The notes below the pieces were generated by a model. The model was not told the DNA's origin. It made no database searches and saw only the letters and a program-made list of their open reading frames with translations. Positions 17,818-25,934 of a stretch of 41,877 nt of DNA are shown here, piece after piece; position 1 is the stretch's first letter, and each line of letters begins with the position of its first letter. The DNA lies in assembly GCA_039024315.1 (NCBI GenBank), contig JBCCQN010000050.1:1-41877 (forward strand), in the 5' to 3' direction. This DNA is from JBCAWW01 sp039024315 (lineage in GTDB: Bacteria; Bacteroidota; Bacteroidia; J057). Made by a program: the position numbers and the translations under genes.

Positions 17818-18705
17818 ATGCGATACGAGTATAAATATTTTGTGCCTACCGAAAAGCTGGATACGCTTCGCCATCTGATCCTGCCCTTTGTGGATCTAGA
17901 CAAGTATGCAGTTGATAGGGAGCACAATCATTATACCGTACGTAGCATTTACTTTGACTCGCCTCGTTTGGAGTTTTATGACGAAAAAGTCGAAGGGATC
18001 GCACATCGCAAAAAAGTCCGCCTCCGTGGGTATGACATAGGGCAAAACGAGAGTACGGTTTTCATGGAGATTAAGCGCAAATATGAGATGCCGATTCTCA
18101 AAAATCGCGCTCCCATGACTTTTGCGGGTGCCAAAGCGCTCTTGAGTGGGCAAGCACCGATTGAGCGAGTGATCCAAAATAGCGGCAAGTTTCCCGATGC
18201 GCAGGACAATGCCCGTAGATTTCTGTACCAAATCAATAAGCGCAATCTGCGGCCCGTGGTTTGTGTCATATATGATCGAGAACCCTATCTCAGCAAAACC
18301 GATCCGACTATCCGGATTACCTTTGATAAAAATCTTCGTTCTACTCCCTATCCCAGAGTAGATCAACTCTATACAGAGGAAAACTTAAGGCATTGCCTTA
18401 GCAATCAGTTTATTCTTGAGGTAAAGTTTAATGACTATTATCCAGCATGGATGAAACCCATCATTAGCACCTTGGGGCTTAAGTGGACTTCTGCTTCGAA
18501 GTACGTGATTTCTATGGATGCTCAAGGTCTTGGCTATCAGACGCGTCGCTCCCAAGTGATTTCGCGCGGCAATATGTTCAAGACTCAATACGGAGTGGGG
18601 AGTCCTGTCATTCGCAAAGGGCAAAAAATCCCTACCGAACACCTCGATCCGCTCCATCCGGGAGACGATCGCATACCGAAAAAAATGAAACGAGTCATCA
18701 GATAA
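17818..18705 (+). CDS. VTC-domain polyphosphate polymerase
   Basis: A 295-residue cytoplasmic protein consisting of a VTC domain (about 1-245), the tunnel-fold (TTM) catalytic domain that makes polyphosphate from ATP in eukaryotic Vtc4. The residues expected in the tunnel are present: Arg68 and Arg70 (KVRLRGY), Glu84/Lys86 (MEIKRK), Arg154 (YDREPY), Arg166 (IRITFD), Glu201/Lys203 (LEVKFN) and Lys228 (SASKYV). Correspondence to yeast Vtc4 residues is from memory of the family. A basic tail follows (about 245-295). It is packed 3 bases after the adaptor gene and 4 bases before a DUF4956 membrane gene, a partner seen with VTC domains in many bacteria. This suggests a membrane-linked complex making polyphosphate or another phosphopolymer. 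Confidence 0.92.
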   Translation: MRYEYKYFVPTEKLDTLRHLILPFVDLDKYAVDREHNHYTVRSIYFDSPRLEFYDEKVEGIAHRKKVRLRGYDIGQNESTVFMEIKRKYEMPILKNRAPMTFAGAKALLSGQAPIERVIQNSGKFPDAQDNARRFLYQINKRNLRPVVCVIYDREPYLSKTDPTIRITFDKNLRSTPYPRVDQLYTEENLRHCLSNQFILEVKFNDYYPAWMKPIISTLGLKWTSASKYVISMDAQGLGYQTRRSQVISRGNMFKTQYGVGSPVIRKGQKIPTEHLDPLHPGDDRIPKKMKRVIR

Positions 18706-18709
18706 GGAT

Positions 18710-19399
18710 ATGTTACGAGACTTTCAACAAGGCTTAGACCTCTTTCCGCTCACCTTGCAGGACATCCTCATCAATATGGGGGTGGCGCTCGTCTGTGGCT
18801 TGATTATCTCTGCTGTATATCGATTGACCTACAAAGGCCCGAGTTATTCGGTAACCTTTGTCAATTCACTTGTTTTATTGACGATGATCTCGGCGATCGT
18901 GATTTTAGTGATTGGCAATAATTTGGCGCGGGCCTTTGGCTTGGTGGGTACGATGTCTATCATTCGTTTTCGGACGGCAGTCAGGGATACGCAGGATATT
19001 ATTTTCATCTTTTTTGCTTTGGCGATTGGCTTGGCCTCGGGGGTAGGCTTGCCTTTGCTCGCCTTTGGCGGAACGATTATTATCTCCATCGTGGTCTTGC
19101 TTTTGGTCTCCACCCAATACGGCAATCCGCGCAAGCGCCAATACCTGCTGCAAATCTCCTACAACGCCAATCCTGAAAATGAGGCCAATCTCATGTTGAT
19201 CCTCAAGCAGTATTGTCGTCAGCTCAAACTCGTCAATCTCAAGACCATTGGTCTCAATGATGAGTTAGAGGCCTTTTATCATATCAGCTTCCGCAATCCC
19301 AACAAATACGAAGAGCTGATCCAGCGCCTGCACGAAGTCCCTGATGTGCATCATATCAACCTCTATTTTGATGAGGATGATGCCAATCCGCCTGCCTAG
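18710..19399 (+). CDS. DUF4956 membrane protein
   Basis: A 229-residue inner-membrane protein with four helices (about 19-37, 48-68, 95-112, 114-134) and a cytoplasmic C-terminal domain (about 140-229) with a ferredoxin-like alternation of strands and helices. The loop between helices 2 and 3 carries the family's conserved SIIRFRTAVRDTQDI motif, rich in Arg. DUF4956 has no proven biochemical role but is repeatedly found next to VTC polyphosphate polymerases, as here. A reasonable model is that it anchors the polymerase or forms a conduit for its product, with the HlyD-like adaptor on the periplasmic side; this is inference. It is the last gene of the operon; a repeat-filled gap follows. Confidence 0.9.
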   Translation: MLRDFQQGLDLFPLTLQDILINMGVALVCGLIISAVYRLTYKGPSYSVTFVNSLVLLTMISAIVILVIGNNLARAFGLVGTMSIIRFRTAVRDTQDIIFIFFALAIGLASGVGLPLLAFGGTIIISIVVLLLVSTQYGNPRKRQYLLQISYNANPENEANLMLILKQYCRQLKLVNLKTIGLNDELEAFYHISFRNPNKYEELIQRLHEVPDVHHINLYFDEDDANPPA

Positions 19400-19772
19400 G
19401 GAATTTTGAATGTCGAATGCTGAATTTTGAAGTTTGGTGTGCCGAGTCTTTGGTATACCGCTGCGCGGAACGCTAAGCATGAGTGCAAAAATAAATGCAC
19501 CCTTGTAGCTGCGGCATGCATGCCGCAGCAGGGATAATAGTTCTGCGAAGCAGTGAACCCACAAAAGATACCGGATATGTTCGTACCTCACATTCCGGCA
19601 TGACAGATTACTTTAGCGCAATACACAACAAATCTCCACAATGTCATCCCAGCCGCATGAATGAGCCCCAAGCGAATTCATCGAGCAGGGATCTTGATAT
19701 AATCGTTCTGCGAAGCAGGAATCCCCAAAAAACTGCCCTAGAAGTCTGAAGCCTGTCTTCTATCTTTAAAAG
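19400..19772. repeat. repeat-filled intergenic region with REP-like palindromes
   Basis: This gap holds no gene. It contains CTGCGCGGAACGCT near 19461, a perfect 22-base palindrome (arms GCTGCGGCATG) at 19508-19529 followed by TTCTGCGAAGCAG, an imperfect inverted pair CCGGATATG / CATTCCGG at about 19572-19603, another inverted pair ATGAAT/ATTCAT at about 19656-19680, and CGTTCTGCGAAGCAGGAA at 19704-19721. These resemble REP/BIME clusters. No terminator with a clear T run is seen after the DUF4956 gene. Confidence 0.6.
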
Positions 19773-20756
19773 ATGAAGCACAATCTACTCATTTGTTGTT
19801 TCGGGCTCTTATTCTTTGGCCTGCAGCCGAACGCTCAGTCTCAAGACCGATTTTACAGTCAAATCTTTGCTAATCGTCTACAACTGAGTCCTGCCTTGGC
19901 GGGGAGTGAAGAAGTGGTGGGCCAAAGTATCATGACCCAAGCTCGCTGGCAATGGATTGGGATCGAAAATCACCTACAGCAATATGGAGCAGCTTATCAC
20001 AGCAATTTTTACACCCTAGGTCGTCGCTTTGGCTATGGCGTCAATTATCAGATGGAGCGTACTGCTGACGGTGGCTATACCCAAAACAAGCTCGATTTCC
20101 ATTTTAGCCATACTATTCATTTTGTCCGCTACCATTTTCTTTCCTTTGGCTTGGCTGGGGGCATTCAGCAACAAGCCTTGGACTTTTCGATCCTACGCTT
20201 TCCGCCTCAGATTATCAATGGGCAACTGGTCCCTAGCTTTCCTGTCGATTCGATTGGACGTAGCTATCAGCCCGACTTTCAAGCAGGCTTTGCCTACTAC
20301 TACAAATCGCTATTTGCGATCGGGTCTGTCAAACATTTTCAGGACATTCGGCTCAGAGATAGTGGACCTAATTTCCCAAACCCCTTCTATTCTCTAACAA
20401 TGGGAGTTAAACTCGGTATTGGTGACTCTTTATTTGGCAAAGCTATCGATTCGTATTTGACACCGCTTTTTCATTATCAGCGTCAGGGGAGATATTATCT
20501 GATGGTAGCGGGTATAGATCTAGAGCTTGCTCCTATCACGCTCAGTCTTCGTTATGCGATCAACAATCGTTGGAGTGGAGGGATAGCTATTAGGCGTGGC
20601 CCTTTCCAACTGGCTTACCAATACGATCATTTTGTAGGAAACTTTGTCATGGAATCCTTTGGACCGACCCACGAACTGAGTCTGAAATGCGTCATAAACA
20701 ATAGGCACTATATGTGTCGAGTGAGACACTATTCAAGATCGTTACCAAAATTTTAA
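19773..20756 (+). CDS. PorP/SprF family T9SS outer-membrane protein
   Basis: A 327-residue outer-membrane beta-barrel protein of the PorP/SprF family. Signal peptide at about 1-23, then the family signature (YSQIFANRLQLSPALAGSEE), alternating strands to the end, and a C terminus RHYSRSLPKF ending in Phe. PorP/SprF proteins work with the type IX secretion machinery, PorP in the core system and SprF-like paralogues with particular gliding or adhesin substrates. The next gene is a second family member, and a GldJ-like lipoprotein gene follows that. Which exported protein each PorP paralogue serves cannot be read from the sequence. Confidence 0.92.
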   Translation: MKHNLLICCFGLLFFGLQPNAQSQDRFYSQIFANRLQLSPALAGSEEVVGQSIMTQARWQWIGIENHLQQYGAAYHSNFYTLGRRFGYGVNYQMERTADGGYTQNKLDFHFSHTIHFVRYHFLSFGLAGGIQQQALDFSILRFPPQIINGQLVPSFPVDSIGRSYQPDFQAGFAYYYKSLFAIGSVKHFQDIRLRDSGPNFPNPFYSLTMGVKLGIGDSLFGKAIDSYLTPLFHYQRQGRYYLMVAGIDLELAPITLSLRYAINNRWSGGIAIRRGPFQLAYQYDHFVGNFVMESFGPTHELSLKCVINNRHYMCRVRHYSRSLPKF

Positions 20757-21167
20757 CATTTTTTATACTAGGCCTCTTCGAGGAACGTTTAATTATTGTA
20801 TTCAAAAACACACCCCCGTAATTTCACGCAAGAAAACGTTCGAGAGTTGGAAATAGATTGGAAGACGAAACGTTTGCGTAAAGACGCTCAAATTCCCGAT
20901 CGAGGTGGCAATCAGTAGGGAAAGACGCTTTGAAGTTGTTTTAAAGACCTGTAAAAGGTCGTTTTTCGAGGTAAAAACAATCACTTTTGAATGTTTGAGC
21001 CCTCTGGAAAATCGTTAGTTTTTTCCGAAAATTTGTTGCAGTTTGCAATACCTTTTCGGGCATTATTAAGATTTTAATCACGCTTTGGCGTAACTTTCAG
21101 AGGGGTATATCATTGTACTTATTGAATCTCCTTATTAGTGCGACGCTACGAAAACTCATTTGGCAAA
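20757..21167. other. long leader region upstream of second PorP/SprF gene
   Basis: This 411-base gap holds no convincing gene. It contains CTCTTCGAGGAACG just after the first porP stop, GACCT/AGGTC followed by GTTTTT at 20946-20966 (a weak terminator-like hairpin), and TTGCA/TGCAA around 21032-21046. It should carry the promoter of the second porP/gldJ pair; I cannot place it with confidence. A GTG at 21138 is in frame with the next gene but lies before its signal peptide. Confidence 0.4.
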
Positions 21168-22160
21168 ATGAAACGAACGCTTGCTCATTCATTGCTAGCG
21201 CTGGTGGTTATGGCACTGGGCTATACTGAAAGCCGGGCTCAAGACCCACAGTATTCTCAGTTTTTTTCCAACCAGCTGATGCTAAACCCTGCTTTTGCTG
21301 GCTCCGGTACGGGCCCGCGTGTAGCCATGAACTACCGCGCCCAGTGGGTCAAAATCCCTGGTTATTACAAACAGTTTGCTTTCTCTTACGATCAGCCGGT
21401 TTACTTTCTCGGTACTCGTCAGGGATTGGGGATCAACTTTAACTCCGATGTCGCGGGTGAAGGTGATCTTACCAAGCTGAATGCAACAATCAACTATGCT
21501 TATCAGGTAGAGATCGTCAAAGACAACTTCCTCCGTTTCGGCCTTTCGGGCGGAATTCAGCAGGCGAGTCTTGATTTCTACAAGCTGCGTTTTCCGGATC
21601 AAATTGATCCGCGTGATGGTTTTGTCCGTCCGACGCAGGAACCTGTTCCCTCTCAGTCTGTGATTCGTCCAGATGTGAGTGCTGGGATCGCTTACTTCAA
21701 CGAATACGCATTCGTTGCCGCCGCTGTCAATCACATCACTGAGCCTTTAGAGACTTTTACAGACTTTGCGGGTTCTGATGCCAAGTTGCCGCGTAAGTAC
21801 ACCGTAACGGGTGGGATTAAAATCCCATTGAACAACACACGTAACCGCAATGAGATTTCGATTACGCCAGTGTTCCTCTACAAACAGCAGGGTAATTTCT
21901 TCCAGATCGATGGGGGGCTTTATCTCAATGTAGAGCCTATGGTATTTGGATTCTGGTATCGCCATCGCGACGCAGTGATTGCATTGATCGGCGTACGTCA
22001 GGGACCATTTAGCTTTGGTTACTCTTATGACTATACGATCTCATCACTGACCCAAGGCATCTCTGGTGGTTCACATGAAATCTCGGTTGTACTCGAATTT
22101 GAGTCCTACCCACCTAGCCGTAAGTTGCGCCACCGTTCGCTACCATGTCCCCGTTTCTAA
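21168..22160 (+). CDS. PorP/SprF family T9SS outer-membrane protein
   Basis: A 330-residue outer-membrane protein of the PorP/SprF family, counted from ATG 21168. An in-frame GTG at 21138 would add ten residues before the signal peptide and is less likely. Signal peptide about 1-24 (ESRA/Q), then QYSQFFSNQLMLNPAFAGSG, the family hallmark, followed by barrel strands (GLGINFNSDVAGEGDLTKLN, RFGLSGGIQQASLDFYKLRF). It is clearly paralogous to the gene just upstream: both have the GGIQQ-LDF-LRFP motif in the middle and R-SLP-F at the end. This copy is followed by the GldJ-like lipoprotein gene after 124 bases, which suggests it belongs to core T9SS/gliding functions. Confidence 0.93.
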   Translation: MKRTLAHSLLALVVMALGYTESRAQDPQYSQFFSNQLMLNPAFAGSGTGPRVAMNYRAQWVKIPGYYKQFAFSYDQPVYFLGTRQGLGINFNSDVAGEGDLTKLNATINYAYQVEIVKDNFLRFGLSGGIQQASLDFYKLRFPDQIDPRDGFVRPTQEPVPSQSVIRPDVSAGIAYFNEYAFVAAAVNHITEPLETFTDFAGSDAKLPRKYTVTGGIKIPLNNTRNRNEISITPVFLYKQQGNFFQIDGGLYLNVEPMVFGFWYRHRDAVIALIGVRQGPFSFGYSYDYTISSLTQGISGGSHEISVVLEFESYPPSRKLRHRSLPCPRF

Positions 22161-22284
22161 GCAGATTAGCTTGATACAAAATTTGATATAATTTTCTACT
22201 TGTAATATTCTACCTTCATTTCACATTTTTCAGGGCAATAAATTAAACGCTCGCATCGTAATACTGATGTTAATCTCCACAGGT

Positions 22285-23451
22285 ATGAAAAAGAGAAGTT
22301 TTTCCTACGTCTTTGCGACAGTAATAGCTTGCGGGCTCATGATGGTCGGCTGTAATCACAAGGCCAAGATCAACAGAGTGGGCAAAAGCAGCGGCAAAAC
22401 CGGCATTAAGTACTCAGAAGAAACGTACCAGCCGCCTAAATTTAACGAACAAGATCCTGCTCCAGGGCTAGTTTTGATCCCCGGTGGTACCTTTATGATG
22501 GGTGGTGGCGAAAAAGACATTGAGTTCTCAATGGACAATCGTCAACGCCAAGTTACCGTTCAGAGCTTCTACTTAGATGAAGTTGAAGTTGCTAACGTTG
22601 ACTGGAAAGAATTTTTAGCTGCAATCCAGCAGACAGAAGGTGATCACAAGTTTGAAGCGCTCTATCCCGATACCAACGTATGGCGTCGCGACCTCGCTTT
22701 CAACGATCCCTATGCGCAGACTTACTACAATCACCCTGCATTCAATATGTATCCTGTTGTAGGGATCAACTGGCACCAAGCCAATGAGTATTGTAAGTGG
22801 CGTACAGAAGCGGTTAATGGCGTTCTCGAAGAGGACGACGAAGAGGCGATCCTCTATCCTTCTTACCGCCTTCCAACTGAAGCTGAGTGGGAATATGCCG
22901 CTCGTGGTCTTCAAGAAAGTGAAATCTATGCTTGGGAAGGTAAATCTCTACGCAATCGCAAAGGCCAGTTCCGTGCTAACTTCAAGCGTGGACGTGGTGA
23001 TTATGCTGGCTGGAGAGGTGGCGATGGCAAACACATGACTGACGGCTATATGATTACTGCCCCAGTTTATGAGTTCTGGCCAAACGACTTCGGTCTCTAC
23101 AATATGTCTGGCAATGTTTCTGAGTGGACACAGGACAACTATCGTGTCCTCGCTTTTGAAGACGTTGAAGACTTCAACCCTTACCGTCGTAAGGGAAAAA
23201 CGGAAATCCGCCCTGATGACTGGTTGGATGACGTATCTTACAAGCCAAAAGAGTCTCTACTCTTTAACCCTGATCCTAATGCCCCCGTTGGCAATGACGG
23301 ATTTGATAACGTAAAAGTATATCGCGGTGGTTCTTGGGCTGATGTAGCCTACTACCTCTCTCCCGGTTCGCGTCGTTATTTCAACGCTGACTCTTCTAGC
23401 GCCACGATCGGATTCCGCTGTGCGATGATTCGCGTCGGTAGCCCTGACTAA
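22285..23451 (+). CDS. gldJ: GldJ-like gliding/T9SS lipoprotein (SUMF1-like fold)
   Basis: A 388-residue lipoprotein from ATG 22285 (an ATG six codons upstream is less likely). Signal peptide with lipobox MMVGC (Cys23) predicts envelope anchoring. The body has the formylglycine-generating-enzyme fold: VLIPGGTFMMGGGEKDI, VQSFYLDEVEVANVDWKEF, SYRLPTEAEWEYAARGLQ, MSGNVSEWTQDNY, YRGGSWADVAYYLSPGSRRY and TIGFRCAMIR. The catalytic Cys pair of true FGE enzymes is not evident, so a structural role is expected. The segment PDTNVWRRDLAFNDPYAQTY with YPVVGINWHQANEYCKWRT is closer to GldJ than to GldK as I know the families, and no gldLMN genes follow. GldJ is needed for gliding and T9SS function in Flavobacterium. 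Its 3' end and terminator have a diverged second copy at 25935-26093. Confidence 0.88.
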   Translation: MKKRSFSYVFATVIACGLMMVGCNHKAKINRVGKSSGKTGIKYSEETYQPPKFNEQDPAPGLVLIPGGTFMMGGGEKDIEFSMDNRQRQVTVQSFYLDEVEVANVDWKEFLAAIQQTEGDHKFEALYPDTNVWRRDLAFNDPYAQTYYNHPAFNMYPVVGINWHQANEYCKWRTEAVNGVLEEDDEEAILYPSYRLPTEAEWEYAARGLQESEIYAWEGKSLRNRKGQFRANFKRGRGDYAGWRGGDGKHMTDGYMITAPVYEFWPNDFGLYNMSGNVSEWTQDNYRVLAFEDVEDFNPYRRKGKTEIRPDDWLDDVSYKPKESLLFNPDPNAPVGNDGFDNVKVYRGGSWADVAYYLSPGSRRYFNADSSSATIGFRCAMIRVGSPD

Positions 23452-23476
23452 TCTTATATTACAGTAGAAAATATAG

Positions 23477-23508
23477 CAGCTTCGTCCTTTGGGCGGAGCT
23501 GTTTTTTT
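23477..23508 (+). terminator. gldJ terminator
   Basis: A 10-bp stem with two wobble pairs, CAGCTTCGTC / GGCGGAGCTG, closes a five-base loop and is followed by seven T. It lies 26 bases after the gldJ stop. A homologous hairpin with two compensatory base-pair changes lies at 26042-26077. Confidence 0.85.
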
Positions 23509-23528
23509 ATGGCCGCTGCGCGGAACGC

Positions 23529-23645
23529 TTAAGTAAAGAGTAGAAAGTATCCCGAAAGCTTTCGGGAGTATTCAGTACATAGAAATGGACCGCATAGCCC
23601 TATTCTGCTAGGTCTTACTACTGAATACTATTGTCTAAGTCTTTA
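23529..23645 (+). repeat. dispersed repeat, copy B1
   Basis: It starts TTAAGTAAAGAGTAGAAAG, has the CCCGAAAGCTTTCGGG palindrome, and ends TAGGTCTTACTACTGAATAC, TATTGTCTAAG. It is nearly identical to copy A through most of its length and is joined head to tail with copy B2. Confidence 0.75.
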
Positions 23646-23750
23646 AGTACAGAGTAGTAAGTATGCAGTACAGAGAAAAAAGGTTCTGCTAAACCATCTA
23701 GTCCAGTTTTCCTAGGTCTTACTACTGAATACTATTGTCTTAGTACTTAA
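23642..23750 (+). repeat. dispersed repeat, copy B2
   Basis: It starts TTTAAGTACAGAGTAGTAAG then TATGCAGTACAGAGAAAAAA and ends CTAGGTCTTACTACTGAAT, ACTATTGTCTTAGTACTTAA. The two ends are imperfect inverted repeats (TTAAGTAC outermost). This copy lacks the CCCGAAAG palindrome and is shorter, like copy D. Confidence 0.75.
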
Positions 23751-24081
23751 AAAGGCTGTAAGAATGCAGTCCACCCCTTCTAAAGGAATGAATCAGAAAG
23801 AATTTCTCGAACTCTTGCTTTAGATGAGGTCATTGACTTGAAGTGTGTAAAATCCCCAACGCAGGAGTAATGAAATCAACAATGGCTTGGCAACCATAAA
23901 AGCAATTTATAAGCATAAACTTTACTCCAAAAAGGATTACTATTGATCGCTTGGACCAAGGCTGTCAGGGTATTGAAAGCAATCTAGCGACCCTTGCGAT
24001 TAGCTGATAGGTCCTTATTGAGGGCTATGATCAATGGGGTTTGCAGTCAGTTCCTGATGCAAAACAAAAATTTAAGATTGA
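23751..24081. other. 331-base stretch, no gene recognised
   Basis: Both strands are broken by stops in every frame. Fragments such as AGVMKSTMAWQP, TIDRLDQGCQGIESNLATLAI can be read forward between stops and look peptide-like, so this may be a decayed coding remnant, but I cannot match it to a family. The left border of the accessory module that starts at 24082 must lie somewhere in here. Confidence 0.4.
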
Positions 24082-24915
24082 ATGATATTTGAATCACATC
24101 AACTAGAAGGAAACATAAAGGACTATATAGAAGCTATATTCCACTATAAAGATTTTGAGCCAGACCATTCTATAGAGAGGGTGGTTCCTACAGGGCACAT
24201 ATACCTCATTTTTGAATTAGATGGCTTCACCCGCTATACTTATGACAAAGAAACCTTAAAGCCCAATAATACTTATACGGAAGTCTGGGTTTCTGGCATG
24301 CAAAAGGATTATATCTCGATTTCAGCCCATCAAAAATCCGAGATGTTTGTCATTCAATTCAAACCATATGGGGCTTATCCCTTTTTTCATTTTCCCATTC
24401 AAGAGCTAAATGAAAAAATAGTCCCAGCTACCGAACTATTTGGAAAGAGAATTTTACTCCTGAGAGATGAAATATTAAAAAATGGTAGCCCTCAAGAGAA
24501 GTTTAAGGTCGCTGAAGATTGGCTCAATAAAAGGTTTGATCAAGATAAGGTGCCGCCGATAGAGATATTGGAGGTGATAGAAAAACTCGCCGTGGAGCCT
24601 ATGGCGAATTACAGCTTGGTCTTCGAAAACTATCCAAAAACGCAAAAGCATCTCATAGATCAATTCAAAAAATACGTTGGTTTGACTCCTAAACATAACC
24701 AGAGAATATTGCGATTTAATGAAATCTTACAGCAGATATACAAAGCTGAAAAAATTGAATGGTCGCAAGTAGCCTATCAATGTGAGTTTGCTGATCAATC
24801 CCACTTTATCAAGGAGTTTAAGTATTTCGCTGGCATAAACCCTCAAAAATTTATTCAAAATAAATTCCATAATAACGAGGGCAAGAATTTCTTTCCCCTT
24901 GATCGGCAAGGTTAA
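24082..24915 (+). CDS. AraC-family transcriptional regulator
   Basis: A 277-residue cytoplasmic regulator. The N-terminal half (about 1-140) is a DUF6597-like cupin region (VVPTGHIYLIFELDGFTRYT, VIQFKPYGAYPFFHFPIQEL). The C-terminal half (about 185-265) is the AraC double helix-turn-helix: HLIDQFKKYVGLTPKHNQRI, then QVAYQCEFADQSHFIKEFKY and FAGINPQKF, the standard end signature. The gene is visibly richer in A/T than its neighbours and uses AAA, ATA and GAA codons heavily. It is followed after 64 bases by a DUF1761 membrane protein and a DUF4287 protein, which it may control; ligand unknown. Confidence 0.93.
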   Translation: MIFESHQLEGNIKDYIEAIFHYKDFEPDHSIERVVPTGHIYLIFELDGFTRYTYDKETLKPNNTYTEVWVSGMQKDYISISAHQKSEMFVIQFKPYGAYPFFHFPIQELNEKIVPATELFGKRILLLRDEILKNGSPQEKFKVAEDWLNKRFDQDKVPPIEILEVIEKLAVEPMANYSLVFENYPKTQKHLIDQFKKYVGLTPKHNQRILRFNEILQQIYKAEKIEWSQVAYQCEFADQSHFIKEFKYFAGINPQKFIQNKFHNNEGKNFFPLDRQG

Positions 24916-24979
24916 TTTTTTACTATCCAGTAGAAGTGGTTGTAAATAGATTTGTGCTCTACTATTAACCACAATCATT

Positions 24980-25390
24980 ATGGATTTAGCAACAGCCTTG
25001 GCAAACATCAATTGGCTATCAGTCATTGCAGCCGCAATTTCATTGTTTTTATTAGGGGGACTTTGGTATGGTCCTTTATTTGGGAAAAGCTGGATGTCAG
25101 AATTCGGATTTTCCGAAGATGACCTCAAAAAAAGGAATGCTCTCAAAACCTTTGGTCTCTCATTTGGGCTAGCACTTATCGCATCCTTAATTCTGGAGAT
25201 GTTTATCGGGCCGGAGGCGGACTTAACCTATGGCAGTCTAGCTGGATTTTTAGCGGGATTTGGTTGGGTAGCCACTATGTTGGGCATCTTATATCTCTTC
25301 GAAATGCAGTCCCTCAAAGCTTATTTAATTAATGCCACTTACTGCATTATATCTCTAACCTTAATGGGCCTAATATTAGGAGCCTGGTAA
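24980..25390 (+). CDS. DUF1761 membrane protein
   Basis: A 136-residue inner-membrane protein with four helices (about 9-30, 56-75, 84-106, 112-133) and the family's N-terminal pattern NWLSVIAAAISLFLLGGLWY followed by GPLFGKSW. DUF1761 has no established function. It is the middle member of a three-gene, same-strand cluster with an AraC-type regulator upstream and a DUF4287/DUF5655 protein 11 bases downstream. Confidence 0.9.
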   Translation: MDLATALANINWLSVIAAAISLFLLGGLWYGPLFGKSWMSEFGFSEDDLKKRNALKTFGLSFGLALIASLILEMFIGPEADLTYGSLAGFLAGFGWVATMLGILYLFEMQSLKAYLINATYCIISLTLMGLILGAW

Positions 25391-25401
25391 ACTGATAAAC
25401 A

Positions 25402-25932
25402 ATGGAAAAAGGAATACTAGAAAAAACGGGAAAACCCCTTGAGCATTGGATAAAAGTTGTAAAGGATTCAAAAATTGAAAAGCACAAGGCTATCATTGAC
25501 TTTTTAAAATCTGAACACGGTTTTACGCATGGCTTTGCAAATTTTGTTTCGCTTAAAGCCAGAAAAGCTGATGCCGCTTCCATAGATAGTACTGATCTTC
25601 TGGCCAATCAATACGCAGGTAAAGAAACGTTAAAACCCATCTATGATAAGATATTATCTATTGTTGAGGGTTTTGGGGACGATCTCAGCATCACTCCTAA
25701 GAAAGATAGCGTGAGCTTTATCAGAAAAAGACAATTTGTATTAGTAAAACCTGCTACCAAAAAACGTATTGATTTAGGGCTAAAGCTTAAAGGAAAAGAG
25801 TTTACAGAACGTCTGGAGAATTCTGGACCTTTTGGCGCAATGTGCACTCACAGAGTAAGAATTAGCTCCATCGAAGAGGTGGACGCTGAACTCATTGCTT
25901 GGATGCAAGAAGCCTATCAAAGAGCTCTCTAG
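25402..25932 (+). CDS. DUF4287 and DUF5655 domain protein
   Basis: A 176-residue cytoplasmic protein with two small domains. An N-terminal DUF4287 part (about 8-72) has the typical TGKPLEHWIKVVKDSK and HGFTHGFANFVSLKAR motifs. A C-terminal DUF5655 part (about 75-175) reads KPIYDKILSIVEGFGDD, VSFIRKRQFVLVKPAT and KRIDLGLKLKG. DUF5655 is a putative DNA- or transport-linked domain without proven function. Its stop codon is followed after two bases by the start of the gldJ-derived relic, so the end of this gene marks the right border of the accessory module. Confidence 0.9.
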   Translation: MEKGILEKTGKPLEHWIKVVKDSKIEKHKAIIDFLKSEHGFTHGFANFVSLKARKADAASIDSTDLLANQYAGKETLKPIYDKILSIVEGFGDDLSITPKKDSVSFIRKRQFVLVKPATKKRIDLGLKLKGKEFTERLENSGPFGAMCTHRVRISSIEEVDAELIAWMQEAYQRAL

Positions 25933-25934
25933 AC

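Noticed and set aside
19400..19772. CRISPR array or tRNA gene in the repeat-rich gap
   Set aside because: The repeats are palindromic, unequal and not regularly spaced, and no cloverleaf or TTCGA arm with matching acceptor stem is seen.
22285..23451. Active formylglycine-generating enzyme or GldK
   Set aside because: The catalytic Cys pair is not evident, gldLMN do not follow, and internal motifs fit GldJ better.
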